A stretch of DNA of 64,000 bases from Protopterus annectens (GCF_019279795.1 NC_056743.1:1787888339-1787952338), one strand, 5' to 3'; positions 1 through 12,536 are shown, counted from the stretch's first letter. The notes: generated from the letters alone by a model not told the origin. Translations and numbers: made by a program.

Positions 1-2150
1 CATAGGTGATTACTAGGCTAACGACCACAAGGGCCTTTTTAAGCCTAGCCATGCATCCCAAATATCTATCAAGTTCTGATACCTTTGATAAGTGTAAGCA
101 GAGGCCTGAGAGATGAACCATTTACAGATTGCCTGTGTCCATTAGAGACACAGGTGCCAAACCAGGGATGAATTTCCAGTTCCCCATCCAATTGTCCAAG
201 TTGCACTTGAATTGGGTTAGAGAGGAAACCTGCTTCACATTAATGGGGAACCTATTCCATAGATGGGGTAGTCTCTGGGATACATACCTGTCTCTCCAGC
301 AAGTCCTATTTATATCACAGGCAAGGTTTAAGTCTTTAGAACGAGTAGTCTGGTGATGTTTATTTTGTGGATATGCAGGAGGTCCAGCAGACTGGAGTCT
401 GACAATGCCCTGTATGCCAGGCATAGATCTCCCCTCAAAAGTCTGTAGGAGACAGAATACAGGGATAGGGTCTTAGGGTAGTCTGCATAGGACGTTTTAC
501 TTACGCCTTGTATTCTTTTAGTGAGGAACCTCTGTGGCTGTTCCAATTGTTGGATATGCCTGGTTAAGTACATACCAAAGGGGGCACTGTACTCAATGAT
601 AGGTCTGATGAATGCTGAATACAGTGGAACAATGACTTCCTTGTACTTAGATGTCAGACCTTTGTTTATAAGTTGAGCAACATAGAATGATTTCCTCACT
701 ACTGTGGACACATGATGATCAAAGGCTAGATTACTATTTATGTGTGTCCCTAAGTCCATGACTACTGGGTCAACTCTAAGGGGCGTGTTGTCAATGTGAT
801 AGCTATCATGGATGTATGACTTCCCAAAGGATACTATTATGCATTTCTTGGCATTTAGCTCCGACATCAGTTGTTTGTGTCAGTCCCTCCTGGAGAACAT
901 TTGTGTCTGTATAGGATTCAATGACAGCTCCTAATTTGCAATCATCTGCAAATTTAGTCAGCCAGAGACCACTAATATTGGCACTGACTTCAGAGAAGTC
1001 AATGCCAAAAAGGAGCAGTCCAAGGATTGATCCCTGAGGGACTCCATTTGTGACTGTCCTCTTTGTAGAGATGGACTCCCAAGTTCTAACTTCCTGGATC
1101 CTGTGAGCCAGTTGGCTATCCACCAGGTGACATATGAGTTTGTACCTAATCTCTTGAGTTTGTCAACAATGCCTGAGTGGGGTATTGTGTCAAATACCTT
1201 GGGCAGGTCAAGATAGGCAGTGTGAACCATTTTGCCCTCATCTATTGCTTTGGTTACTGTCCCAAAGAAGTCCACCAGATTGGGTAGGCACAATCTGGTC
1301 TTTTTTCAAAAGCAAACTGGGTTGGGTCTGGTGTCTGGAGGTTTAATATATCACTATCGATCCATGATAATTCTTTCCATGGCTTTACATTTAAAACTAG
1401 TGAGACTTATGGGTCTGTAGATGGCCCACCTTTGTGCAGAGGGATGACTGTTGCCATTCTCCATTCATGAGGCAGGAAGCCTGTTTGAAGGCTACTGTTA
1501 AATAGTAATTCCAGAGGCCCTGATAGTTCTTGTTTCATGCTATTTAGAAGGCATCCTGGGATATTCTGTGCCAATTGATGCAGTGTTCTTGGTCTTAGAG
1601 AGAGCATTAAGGACCTGTTCCCTAGTGATAGTATGGGGAGTTATATTTGATGGCATTTCCTGAGGGAATTTTGAGGGGGGAAGGGGTAAAGTTGGGGCTG
1701 AATTTATCAGCCAGGAGATTTGCTGTATCTTCTGGCTCAGTATAGGTGGCTCCATTTACAATGAGCTCTGCACACAATTGTGTATTGCCTTTGAGGTTGC
1801 GGGCATAGCTAAAGAATGTTTTGTGGTTGTCCTTGTCCTGCGTAGCCAAACGTACTTCAAATTTGGCTTTGCTAGACTTTATTTGTCCTCTGAGTTGTTT
1901 GTTTAGTTTGATGAAAGTACTTTTATCCTGCTGGGTGCTGCACCTCCTAACATTTGCCATGATTTTCTTCCTTCTGTTATACAACCTTTTGATTTTGTGA
2001 TTCTACCAGGGTGGTTTGTTTTATGACTTAGTTCTGTACTTCTTCCTGGTGGGTATAGCTGCCTCTATGCAGCTATTAACATGCTTGTACCATGTAGTTG
2101 GTATATTTAAGTAATGCAGTGTTGGGATAAAGCCCTCACATGGGGGGGGG
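1..2150 (-). mobile_element. CR1-like LINE, 5'-truncated copy
   Basis: Reads on the minus strand from about 2150 down to 1. The translation gives, in order, the linker after the endonuclease (about 1984-1622), reverse transcriptase blocks with the catalytic motif KFADDCKLG (near 950) and the C-terminal block with RDLNL.INRTCWRDR.ISQRLP.LWNR.PI (about 360-200). Frames change several times, so it is a decayed pseudogene. The first 50 bases match the 3' tail found at 32305, 35521 and 60581, a short AGGCTA..AGCCTAGCC motif ending in CCTATGAA on the element's strand. The 5' half (esterase ORF1 and endonuclease) is missing, as is common for LINE copies. CR1 is preferred to L2 because of the tail and the protein pattern seen in the fuller copies; L2 is the main alternative. 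Confidence 0.85.
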
Positions 2151-4336
2151 TGCAGGGGGGAGAACCTCTCTCCCATGTAAAGCATATGCCAGTGAGTTTC
2201 ACAGATTGATTTATTCTGGTAGTGTTGTTTACACGATCAGGAAAGAATACATTGTTGGACTCTTTCGTGATCATATTCTGCATTTTTGTGTTTTGTCAGT
2301 GGTATTATTTAGTGCTGTAGGACAGATGAACTAATCACAAAAGAAAACTTTATTTTCCTTGTGTGATGATGATTTTCAATTATTTGGGCAGTCCAGTCAA
2401 AAGTCTTTCTTCAAAGTATTTTTTTTTGATGAAATGCCTTGTTGATGTTAAATATAATCACTATATATGTAGACAGATACACATACACGCAGAAAAAAAA
2501 TTACAAACATATGGTTCCCGGTATTGTGGTTAAAGTGCACTTTTACTGAATGCATGCTAATGGATTAAGTGATTGAATAACATGCATACCGAAGAGACAG
2601 TGTATAAAATCTTGTTTAAGGCAAGACTGCAGAACACTGGAGTAAAGTAGTTTTATCCTTTTCCCAGTAGAGCATGATCCACGAGTTACTGTATTTAATT
2701 TAGCTGGGGGGGGGGAGGCTGGGAGATGCAGTACAGCTTGCACCCCTGCAAAAAAAAAAAAAAAAAAGGTATTTGTTTTGTTTTTCAAGAAGTCTGTCTT
2801 TCGAAGTAGTTTGCTTGGAAGGATGGTGTGCATTTTAATTGTTTTTCAATGTGTTATCTACAACTCATATATAAGATTGAATGCTCGAAAGAATGAATGT
2901 TCTTTTTTCTTGGTTTTGTCATCTATCATATGTGCAAGAGTGAGGTACAGCAGGGATGGGATATTTGCCCTGTTGTGTGATCTTGGAGTTGGTATAATTA
3001 GCAAGGGGTGTGGGGTGGCTAATCCCCTGCATAAAACAGTGTTTTTTGTTGTGGGGTGCTTTTGTGATTAGATCTAAAAAGAAATTTTTTTTTGTTTGCT
3101 GTTATAAGTGTTTACCTTTTCTTTAGGTAATCAGAAAGACCCATCCAACCTAGAATTTTCAGGACAACTCTGGATTTTTTTTTAGGTCTTTACAGCTCCA
3201 TTCAGGCCAATGAATACAAATACTACTAGCTATTTTGTTCTTTTTCTGACCTCAACAGTACAGTACAGCATAAGCGCAAAAACACAAAGATACCCTTAAA
3301 AGATCATAGGCATTCAAAAACAATGTAGCTGAAGCACTAATATGTCCTTAAGGGGTGATATGCATATATATCATGGGCCTCCACCACAGTTGATTTAAGA
3401 TATTACACAGTGAATACTACCTTGGCTGGGTCTTTCTTGCAGTTTTTACTGATACTGGTTTGCCTGAGTGACGTTTTCACCTTTTTTTTGTTTTATTTTA
3501 TATATACATATGTATAGTTAGATACACACACAAGTGCAGCATAGTCTACTGTTTCTTAAAACCAATGTGCTTTTATTAAAGATAACCAAAAATGCGGGTG
3601 CAAATCCTTTTTAAATAATGTGGAACAAAAGAAGTAAAGTACTTGTTCTGTTAAAGTTTCAAACAAAAATATAATCACTCATGCAGGTTCAGACATGGTG
3701 CGGATATATTTTCCTCCTTCCGGATTCCTTGCAAGAAGATGTCCAAGTTCTTCAAAGTATTCCACAAAATATTTTCTTTACGGTAGCTTTTGCATCCAGG
3801 ACCATAGTGTTAGGCATATACATACACACTTACTTTCCATGACAGTCTAGAATCTCTCTGACTAGCAAGGCCACAGCCCTCCTTTTTACACTACACATTA
3901 TTATGTTCTCATTCTGTTGTCCATTCAACCATACCTGTTACCAATGTAAATTCTCAGTAGAGAGGTAATATCAAGTGAAAAGATCACCCACTTGACTGCC
4001 AAGCCTTTCTCCTCAGTAGTGGAATACTTGGTTTCTGTTCTAATTAACTTACAACCAATAAAACATATGGGATGTTCTTCCCCTTTAGGGGGTCTGTGAC
4101 AGCATTATTACTAGGCCTACCTGTTATGCATCAATATAAACAATAAATGGCCCAATGGAATCTGGAGATCCTAAGACAGGATTTGTGAGAGAGAATGCTA
4201 TTGCTGTAAAACAGCACGATTTTTCAATGGTACCCAGCTAACCCCAAGAATGTCCTCACTTGCTTTTTACTGCCTGGAATAGAAAATTAAGACAGAAGGG
4301 AAAATAGCGGAACAGGTTAACATCTTATTGTCTAGA
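2150..4336. other. Unannotated spacer, no gene recognised
   Basis: No coding pattern, RNA gene or known repeat is recognised. It holds a G run near 2706, an A run at 2751-2767 preceded by GCTTGCACCCCTGC (weakly like the subterminal part of the hAT ends at 11788 and 28787), and several T-rich tracts. Short ORFs here look like chance. Confidence 0.5.
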
Positions 4337-5592
4337 GCAGCCAGTGACATACCCATCAGTTTGCATGGGTGGTCATTTGATGATGGTACAGTGATCCTCT
4401 GTGTGACCTGAGGGTGTGTGAAGTGGGATACCATTACTCACTAGTTTGTACTGTTGACACTTAAAAAAAGTATAAATACTGTTAACTGGAAGTTGGGTTC
4501 ATGTTTCTTGATCTGGTATGATTTGTGGAATGAGGACATGGATTTGTGGGAACATATGCCCACTGAGTACAGTTTATTTGTTGATTATTGTTGTTTACTT
4601 CTGAGTCCACCTTTGCAGTTTTGCCACGCATTAGCTTGCGGTGATGGTCCCGAAGTGGCAGTTCACAATTCTGAGCCACAGGTAGTATCCTGTAAAGAAG
4701 ATGCGTGATTTGTGTAGGTTCTAAGGCTGAGGGGAACTTGTGTCTTCCTGTTTCACTGTCACTGGAATTAAAGTTGGCATATCACTGGCTTAATTGTAGT
4801 TTATGTATTTCTGGATTAGTACAGAAACATTACTTAAATGTATATTATTTCCATTTATTGTAAAATTGTTATCTGTAAAGAAATGGGTATGTGGCTATTC
4901 ATTAGTCATCAGCTTGAGGCTTTAAATTGTTTCTGTGTTTTTCGTGTTTGTTAACAACTTGCAATGTAAATACTACGGGTGAGAAGGTAGTAGTTTTGTT
5001 TATTTGGTTGTGTTTGTGTTGCTGTACCTACTGCCTGCCACTTCACTCTGGAATCTCCACATAATCATCAGAAGGACCCTGACAATTCAAAGACCGAAAG
5101 ACCGTGGGTAGATTTCTTTATCTGTTTTTAATTAGTGTAGTTTGCTTTGTCAGGCCTTTTTAAATCAATGTTTTAGGTAATGTACAAAGCCTTTTTTAGT
5201 GAGCTAGCATGTTTTCAGTTGTGTATTTCCATCTGTGTTGGTAAATATGCCAATAAATATTGTGTTGAAAGTTTTTTTTCAGTGATTAGAGAAGAATTTA
5301 AAGGCAGTATGAGTAATGACAGAACAGTAAGTTTAGACTTTGCATCATTCCAAGTAAGCATCTGAAAAGACCATTTTAAGGAGGTAAGCACTTAACTGGG
5401 CTTTTTTTATTAAAAGCTTTTCCACTACATCCTTTTGCTTTTTTTGCTTGTTTATTTTATTTTTTTTAATTTATTTACTAGGGTAGAACAATGATCAGTT
5501 CTGACTATTTCAGTCTCTGCCTTTGATCAAAAACTGATCAGACTTACAAAGCAGCCACGTGCATAAACACATAAGTGACAGTTAACGGTACT

Positions 5593-8500
5593 CATCATCA
5601 TCTTCTTTCGGCTTTTCCCGTTAGGGGTCGCCACAGCGGATCATCTCTTTCCATTTCTTCCTATCCTCTGCATCTTGCTTTGTCACACCAACCACCTGCA
5701 TGTCCTCTCTCACCACGTCCATAAACCTTATCTTAGGCCTTCCTCTTTTCCTCTTACCTGGCAGCTCCATCCTTAGCATCTTTTTCCCAATATATCCATC
5801 ATCCCTCCTCAGCACATGTCCAAACCAATGCAATCTTGTCTCTCTTGCTTTGTCTCCAAACTGTCCAACATGAGCTGACCCTCTAATATACTGATTCCTA
5901 ATCCTATCCATCCTAGTCAAACCGAGTGCAAATCTTAACATCTTTAACTCTGCCACATCCAGCTCTGACTCCTGCCTTTTTGTCAATGCCACTGTCTCCA
6001 ACCCATATAACATAGCTGGTCTCACTACCCTCTTGTAGACCTTCCCTTTCACTCTTACTGGTACCCGTCTGTCACAAATCACTCCTGACACTCTTCTCCA
6101 CCCATTCCACCCTGCCTGTACTCTCTTCTTCACCTCTCTTCCACATTCACCATTACTCTGAACTGTTGATCCCAAGTACTTAAACTCGTCCACCTTTACC
6201 AACTCTACTCCCTGCATCCTCACCATTCCTCTACCCTCCCTCTCATTTACACACATATATTCTGTCTTGGCCCTGCTGACCTTCATTCCTCTGCTCTCTA
6301 GAGCATATCTCCACCTCTCCAGAGTCTCCTCAACCTGATTCCTACTCTCACTACAGATCACAATGTCTTCTGCAAACATCATAGACAACGGGGCCTCCTG
6401 TCTGATCTCATCTGTCAACCTGTCCATCACCACTGCAAATAAGAAAGGACTCAGAGCTGATCCTTGATGTAATCCCACCTCCACCTTAAATGGATCTGTC
6501 ACTCCCACTGCAGTCCTCACCACTGTCACACTACCCTCGTACATATCCTGTACCACTCTTACATACTTCTCTGCCACTCCCGACTTCCTCATACAATACC
6601 ACAACTCTTCTCTAGGCACCCTGTCATATGCTTTCTCCAAGTCTACAAAGACACAATGCAACTCCTTCTGACCTTCTCTGTATTTCTCCAATAACACTCT
6701 CAGAGCAAACATTGCATCTGTAGTGCTCTTTCCTGGCATGAAACTATACTGCTGATCACTAATCATCACCTCCCTCCTTCTTAACCTAGCTTCTACTACT
6801 CTTTCCCATAACTTCAAGCTGTGACTGATCAGTTTTATCCCTCTGTAGTTACTGCAGCTCTGCACATCACCCTTATTCTTAAAGATAGGTACCAAAACAC
6901 TTTTTCTCCACTTCTCAGGCATCCTCTGACTTTCCAAAATTTCATTAAACAATCTAGTTAAAAATTCCACTGCCATTTCTCCTACGCACCTCCATGCTTC
7001 CATTGGTATGTCATCTGGGCCAACAGCCTTTCCATTCTTCATCCTCTTCATAGCTGTCCATGCTTCCTCCTTGCTAATCTATTTCACTTCCTGATTCACT
7101 ATCCCCACATCATCCAAACTTCTCTCTCTCTCATTCTCTTCATTCATCAGCCTCTCAAAATACTCTTTCCATCTACTCAACACACTCTCCTCTCTTGTGA
7201 GTACCTTTTCCTTACTATCCTTTATCACCCTTACTTGCTGCACATCTTTCCCAGCGCGGTCCCTCTGTCTAGCCAATCGGTACAGGTCCTTTTCTCCCTC
7301 TTTAGTGTCCAATCTCTCAAACAACTCTCCATACGCCTTGTCCTTATCTTTCGTCACCTTTGCCATGCGCCTCATCTCCTTATACTCATGTCTATTTTCT
7401 TCATCTCTTTGACAATCCCACTTCTTCTTCTTCTTCGCCAGCCTCTTCCTCTGTATACTCTCCTGTACTTCCTCATTCCACCACCAGGTCTCCTTGTCCT
7501 CCTTCCTCTGTCCAGATGTCACACCAAGCACCTTTCTAGCAGTCTCCCTTACTAGTTCTGCTGTAGTTACCCAGCTATTCGGTAACTCTCCACTGCTTCC
7601 CAGTGCCTGTCTTAACTCTTCCCTAAACTCCACTTCACAATCACCCTTTTTTAACTTCCACCATTTAATCCTTGGCACTGCTTTCACACTCCTCTGCCTC
7701 CTCTTGATCACCAACGTCATCCTACAGACCACCATTCTATGCTGCTTAACTACACTTTCCCCTGCCACCACTTTACAGTCTCCAATCTCCTTCAGACTGG
7801 CCCTTCTACATAGGATATAATTCACCTGTGTGCATCTTCCTCCACTCTTGTACGTCACCCTATGCTCCTCCCTCTTCTTAAAATACGTATTCACCACAGC
7901 CATGTCCATCCTTTTCACAAAATCCACAATCATCTGACCTTCTGCATTCCTCTCCTTAACATCATACCTACCCATCACTTCCTCATCCCCTCTGTTCACT
8001 TCACCAACATGCCCATTAAAGTCCGCTCCAATCACTAGTCTCTCACCCTTGGGTACAGTCACCACAACTTCATCCAACTCACTCCAAAATTTCTCTTTCT
8101 CATCCATCGCACACCCAACTTGTGGAGAATATGCACTAACAACATTCATCATTACACCATCAATTTCGAGCTTCATAAACATCACTCTGTCAGACACTCT
8201 CTTCACGTCTAAAACACTCTTGGCATATTGTTCCTTTAGTATAACCCCTACCCCATTTCTCCTGCCATCCACACCATGATAGAACAATTTGAACCTGTTT
8301 CCTAAACACCTGGCCTTACTTCCCTTCTATCTGGTCTCTTGCACGCACAGTATATCAACCTTCCTTCTCTCCATCATATCAGCTAGCTCTCTTCCTATAC
8401 CAGTCATACTGCCAACATTCAAAGTTCCTACCCTCACTGCTACACTCCTAACCTTCCTCCTCTCTTCCTGCCTTTGGACATGCCTTCGCCCTCCTCTTCT

Positions 8501-8745
8501 CCTTCGGCCAACAGTAGCCCAATTTCCGCCAGCACCCTGTTGGCTAACAGTACTGGTGGCAGTCATTGTTAACCCGGGCCTCGACCGATCCGGTATGGAA
8601 ATATGAAATTTTTGCGCCATAAGTGATGTGGTAGAATTTTTATGCCGGATGCCCTTCCTGATGCAACCCTCCCCATTTATCCGGGCTTGGGACCAGCGCA
8701 AAGAAATGCACTGGCTTGTGCATCCCCAGTGGCTGGGTTCATCCC
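5593..8745 (-). mobile_element. RTE-like LINE, full length with target-site duplication
   Basis: A 3,153-bp insertion flanked by ACGGTACT at 5585-5592 and again at 8746-8753. Copy B of the duplicated unit has the unoccupied site (CAGTACTGTGG near 47103), which fixes both ends. On the minus strand it has a 5' leader, one long endonuclease-reverse transcriptase ORF and a short tail: CGACCCCTAACGGGAAAAGC then GATGATGAT repeats at the 3' end. This compact layout is typical of the RTE clade. It is one of the youngest elements here, since the ORF carries only two in-frame stops over about 1,000 codons. Confidence 0.95.
5621..8620 (-). pseudogene. RTE endonuclease-reverse transcriptase, two in-frame stops
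   Basis: A single frame runs from the ATG at 8620 (another, in better context, at 8566) to the stop at 5621, about 1,000 codons. The N-terminal third is an APE endonuclease: TLNVGSMTG, VQETR, AYSPQVG and GADFNGHVG are visible. The middle is reverse transcriptase: GKAVGPDDIPMEAW, NYRGIKLISHSLKLWERV, VFVDLEKAYDRVPRE, LHQGSALSPFLF. The C-terminal part has HWFGHVLRRDD and KRKRGRP, shared by RTE proteins. Defects: a TAG at 8329-8327 where the family has Trp (VQETR.KGSKAR), a TAG at 7081-7079 just before ISKEEAW, and FAED at the catalytic FADD site (GAA codon at 6370-6368). The protein is therefore probably inactive although the copy is young. No ORF1 is seen, as usual for RTE. Confidence 0.93.
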
Positions 8746-9633
8746 ACGGTACTGTGGTAGAGTAATGGACGATTATTTGTTTATATTAGGAGACACCAGG
8801 TTGCGCTGTAGCAACCACTGCTTCCCGGTGTGCTATGGGCAGACATTGTAATTATAATTAATAAATATAATTTTATCATTTTAAGTTGTTTTTAATGAGA
8901 ATAGAAATTAAAAAGGTAGACTGCTTAATGGCTCGCACCCCCACTCCACAGAGCTACCAGGCAGTAGAACTTAAGATAAAAATGTACAGTGGGGTGGGCA
9001 TTCCCTTGATGGATGTGTGTAGTCTTCCACTTTCATTGAGTCAGTAATGTCCCATATTAGACATTCAAATACTTTTCCTTAAACTTTTTTAAACTTTTCA
9101 GTGTTCACAAAATAAAAATAGCATTTAAAAACAACTAGCACACTTAACTGACAGCTCTCTTGGAATGTCAGTCAACTTGGCACCACCCACACCTATGTGA
9201 ACAACAATGGTGTGTCTTAAAATAAACAACTGCCGAGTAATGCTTTGGATATATAGTAAATACAATGTATTAATTTCTAGTATATGCAAAAGTGACAAAA
9301 CATTTGAGAAATTAGAGTAAGTTAGAGACGTGAAAAGGAGCAAAGTATAACGGTGACTGAGTTAGATTGGAGAAGTAGATTTAAGTGATGTGGTAGGGGG
9401 TAACATGTACATTCTGCTTGTTTAATTAAATGTCATTTTAGCGGAGAACAGAAGTTGGCATTAGAGGATGAATTTTTAATTTCTGGTCTCAGTTTGGGCA
9501 TGCAAATTGACAATGCATGGTCAAAGATACATAGCTTGCATTGTGGGTTTTGTTTGGCAGAGCCTGAGTGGTTAGTATTTCTTTGGTTCTATGTGGGGGT
9601 ATGTCATATTAGTTTTGAGATAAAGGAGGGAGT

Positions 9634-9972
9634 GTGGGCAGCACAGTGGTGCAGCAGATAACATTGTAGTCTCACAGCAAGATGTTCTCCCAGTTCAATT
9701 CTTGGCTGGTGTGCCTTCTGTGTGGAGTCTGCATGTGCTCCCTGTGTTCACGTGGGTTTTCTCCCATATTCCAAAGAAATGCAGTAGGTGGATTGGACAT
9801 TCTAAATTGGCCATAAATGTGTGTGCGCACATGTGCTGTGTGGAAGAACACCTGCAACAATGATAGCCACCTGACAGTGTGAACTTTGGCTCTAGATGAT
9901 TGTCACTGTTAAAGTCACACCCCGACCCCATCTGCAAAAAATGGAGGAAAAGGGGTTGTGGATGGATGGATG
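9634..9972 (+). mobile_element. tRNA-derived SINE with ATGG tail (copy A)
   Basis: Begins GGGCAGCACAGTGGTGCAGCA (A-box region), has a B-box-like GTTCAATTCTTGG, then the body GTGTGGAGTCTGCATGTGCT..GTGGGTTTTCTCCCA..CAAAGAAATGCAGTAGG..TCTAAATTGGCCATA, and ends in GGATGGATGGATGA. This matches the common tRNA-headed SINE type of fishes. The same SINE sits at the same place in copy B, so it was present before the two units separated. Confidence 0.85.
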
Positions 9973-11160
9973 ATTTGAACAGTGAGATTCTAACAGCAGG
10001 TCTGTTATTTAGTTAACTGGGAGCCAGTTTGCCTTTTTTAGTGTTATACAGTGGTGTTCATTTCTTGGGGAGTCTGTAATAAATCTACACATTTTGGTTT
10101 TCTATTGTTTGAACAGTGACAGCATCAGTTTTTTTTTTAAGAGGCTGAACTTGAGTTGAGGGAGTAGGCTTCCTTTCTGTTTTGCAGACCTGGTGGTATG
10201 TTAGAAAGGAGATTTTTTTTGTGGCCAGAAAAGAAGGCAGTTAATAGTTTATGTGTATTATCAATATACATTATAGCAGTTGAGTTGAACGGTCTAACAA
10301 AAAAACAAGATACTTGAAAGAGGACGCCTGCTGTAAGGGACTGTTGTTGTGATGTTTGTTGTGATTGTACAAAGTTTTCTTGGATGTGCCGAGTCTTTGT
10401 TTAGTAATAAACAGCATAGATCTCACTTTGGATGCATTTGGTATGATGTTTTCAGCGGTAATCCCTTCACTGAGGTGATTGAAGTCCGAGTGAAGTTCTT
10501 GCTTATAAGTTAAGGAGTCAATGGAGCAATAGAGGACCATGCTATCTACAAAGAGGAGGAGAGGAAGTTAGAGAACTGAGTGAAAGTTTATTGATTTTAT
10601 ATAGAGAACAGAAGAGGGGGAAGAATAGATTTTTGAGCTATACCTTTTGAGTAGTGGAGAGAAGAAAGAGGTACTAAACTTATAGTTCGTTCAAAAGTTA
10701 TCCGACTAACCTCCATTTCTGAGTGAAGGGATGGCATCAGGGCTAATTCCTATTTCTGAAACATGGATTATAAAATAGGAATGACAGACCTCACTAGACC
10801 CTTTGACTTAGTCAAAAATTGTACCAGAGAACATGCCTTTGTCCACTGAAATTAGAATTTCATCAGTCAGAGACCAGATGGATTTACTGGTGGTCATCCC
10901 TGACAAGAAACCATGTTGTTTCATGAGAAAAGGTGGTACTTGGTAATATATTGTGTGGGTTGGAGGTATACAGTTTTCTCAAAAATTATGCATAGGGTTG
11001 GGAGGATCAAAATGGGGAAATAGTGTGGCACTGTGGGCTATTTTTGTTTGGGCAGTGGTTCTACTGTGGCAGATTTCCATATATTAAGCAGTGGTTTTAC
11101 TGTGGCAGATTTCCATATATATTAAGCATGATGTTGGCAGTAAGACAGAGATCAAAAATG

Positions 11161-11298
11161 TGGGAGGCTGGCATAATGATTACGGTGTTACCTTACAAAC
11201 ACAAAGTGCAGGGTTTGACTCTGACATTGGGTAATTGGATAGGCTTAAAATGGCCTACAAGGGCAGTTAGTCTAGTACTAATCTATGAGCCTATGAAA
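11161..11298 (+). mobile_element. tRNA-derived SINE with CR1-like 3' tail (copy A)
   Basis: The head TGGGAGGCTGGCATAATGAT plus GCAGGGTTTGACTCTG looks like tRNA A and B boxes. The tail ATAGGCTTAAAATGGCCTAC..CTAGTACT..CCTATGAA is the reverse complement of the 3' ends of the CR1-like LINEs at 1, 35521 and 60581. The homology between copies A and B stops at the end of this SINE. Confidence 0.8.
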
Positions 11299-11317
11299 CG
11301 ATCTTCAAGAATCTAGA

Positions 11318-11787
11318 AGGGGTGGTTGAAGAGAAGGGAATCTGAGGAAGAAAGGCAAAGCTAGAATCAGAGGGCTGCAGCCAACTGGCACAGTGTATCA
11401 AGGGTAGTACATGACAGAAGAATGCCAAAGAAACTGAAAACTAAGGTGTACAAAACAGTGGTGCGACCAGTACTACTGTATGGTATAGAGATCTGGACAG
11501 TGAAGACAGGGCAGTTAAGGAAGTTAGATGCAATGGAGATGAAATGCCCGAGATTACTGTCAGGATGCATGCTGTAGAACAGACAGAGAAATGAGGACAT
11601 CAGAACTGAAGCCCAAGTAACTCCAATTGCAGAAAAGGTCAAAGAGATTACAGTGGTTTGGGTACATGTGTAGGAAAGCAGAAGGCAATCTGAAGATGAA
11701 AATTAGAGACAGAGAGGAAGAAGACAAGAGGAAATGAGGAAAGGGCATCCAGCAAAGAGATAGACTGTCTGAGAGAAGACCTGCGAC
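11318..11787 (+). mobile_element. RTE-like LINE 3' fragment, left part
   Basis: The plus strand encodes the RTE C-terminal region: AANWHSVSRVVHDRRMPKKL, then VYKTVVRPVLLYG, then the WFGY..like region with frame breaks. It stops at the 8 bases CCTGCGAC (11780-11787), where a hAT-type unit is inserted; the element continues at 28788. It is a different and older RTE copy from the one at 5593. Confidence 0.85.
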
Positions 11788-11830
11788 CAAGGGCGCCCGC
11801 AGGCAGGTGCAAGGGGGTGCACTTGCACCC
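11788..11830 (+). repeat. Left terminal inverted repeat and subterminal hairpin of the hAT unit
   Basis: The outer 16 bases pair with 28772-28787. The next stretch, GGTGCAAG-GGGGTGCA-CTTGCACC, can form a hairpin, a plausible transposase binding region (inference). Confidence 0.85.
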
Positions 11831-11934
11831 CCCTGGATTTTCTTAATGCTATCTGCAAAACACACTTTTTTCTATTATTTGCACTTACTTTTCGTTTTCC
11901 TGTAAAGCCTGGCCTGCATTGTTTGGAATCGGAA

Positions 11935-12510
11935 CTTTAGGAAGAGATGTTAGTGGAGGTGCCGTGGCAGGCAGTCACATGACACGATGATGCATAATTG
12001 ACGACTGACATGGCGAGCCTCAAACTCCTCTTAAACTTTATAACTGCATCATTATGGAAGACTGCAGGTGGAAGAGTATCCTTCCTGATTCCTGGCTGTG
12101 TGTGGCTATTCCAAACCATTGTGTGGTGGAAGGACTGGACTGGACTGGTGGTAGTGTTGGTGCAAGAAGAAGGTAGGTTGATTGCTCCACTCCTGACTGA
12201 GTCCTTTTTTTGTACAGTGACATACTGACTGAACACTTGGCGGTTGGCGCCAAAACGCAAAAGTGGCGCACTTACTTGAGTTGAGATGGAGTGTGAGTGG
12301 TGCTCTGCACCCTCCGTGTGTATATTCCCTACACCAAAAATCACACCTGCTTTCCAATTCCAACCCTTCAAATTGTGCACCAGTTCAACTGATACTGAGT
12401 CTGCACGTCCGACCGTCCCTCCATCGCAGTGTGATGAGCTGCCTGCCATCTTGGTTTCCTCATGTGTTCCGTGTGCTTTTCTGGCTGCCCGTTAATGTGG
12501 AGCTTTAAAG
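11935..12510. other. CpG-rich patch inside the hAT unit, possible promoter or first exon
   Basis: CpG density is clearly above the surroundings (for example GGCGGTTGGCGCCAAAACGC near 12240 and GCACGTCCGACCGTCCC near 12402). TTGGCGCCAAAA at 12244-12255 is a perfect palindrome of the E2F type. Minus strand: an open frame of 170 codons starts at 12449 in a good context (ACCAAGATGG, also YY1-like) with a possible donor AA|GTAAGT near 12274. Plus strand: an ATG at 12010 (GACATGGCGAGC) opens a hydrophobic frame that reaches AAG|GTAGGT at 12172. I recognise neither protein. It could be the promoter area of the transposon, a captured host first exon, or chance ORFs in GC-rich sequence. Confidence 0.35.
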
Positions 12511-12536
12511 GTTGCTTGGCTTGCTCCTGGTTGCTT

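Larger units (their letters stand above)
4337..11298 (+). repeat. Duplicated unit, copy A (interrupted by an RTE LINE)
   Basis: About 3.8 kb at 4337-5592 plus 8754-11298 is collinear with 46119-51338 (copy B) in RAD23B intron 1, with many scattered substitutions and small indels. Shared landmarks are GGGTGGTCATTTGAT near 4370 and 46146, the CACCTTTGCAGTTTTGCCA stretch near 4608 and 46389, a tRNA-derived SINE (9634 and 49788) and a SINE with a CR1-like tail that ends both copies. RAD23B exon 1 is not in copy A. It may be a segmental duplication or two members of a dispersed long repeat; the sequence alone does not decide. Confidence 0.85.

Noticed and set aside
7197-8606. Several plus-strand frames of 70-108 codons rich in Ser and Leu
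   Set aside because: Shadows of the RTE gene on the opposite strand.
4337-11298. RAD23B pseudogene upstream
   Set aside because: No exon 1 or other RAD23B coding sequence is found in or next to copy A.
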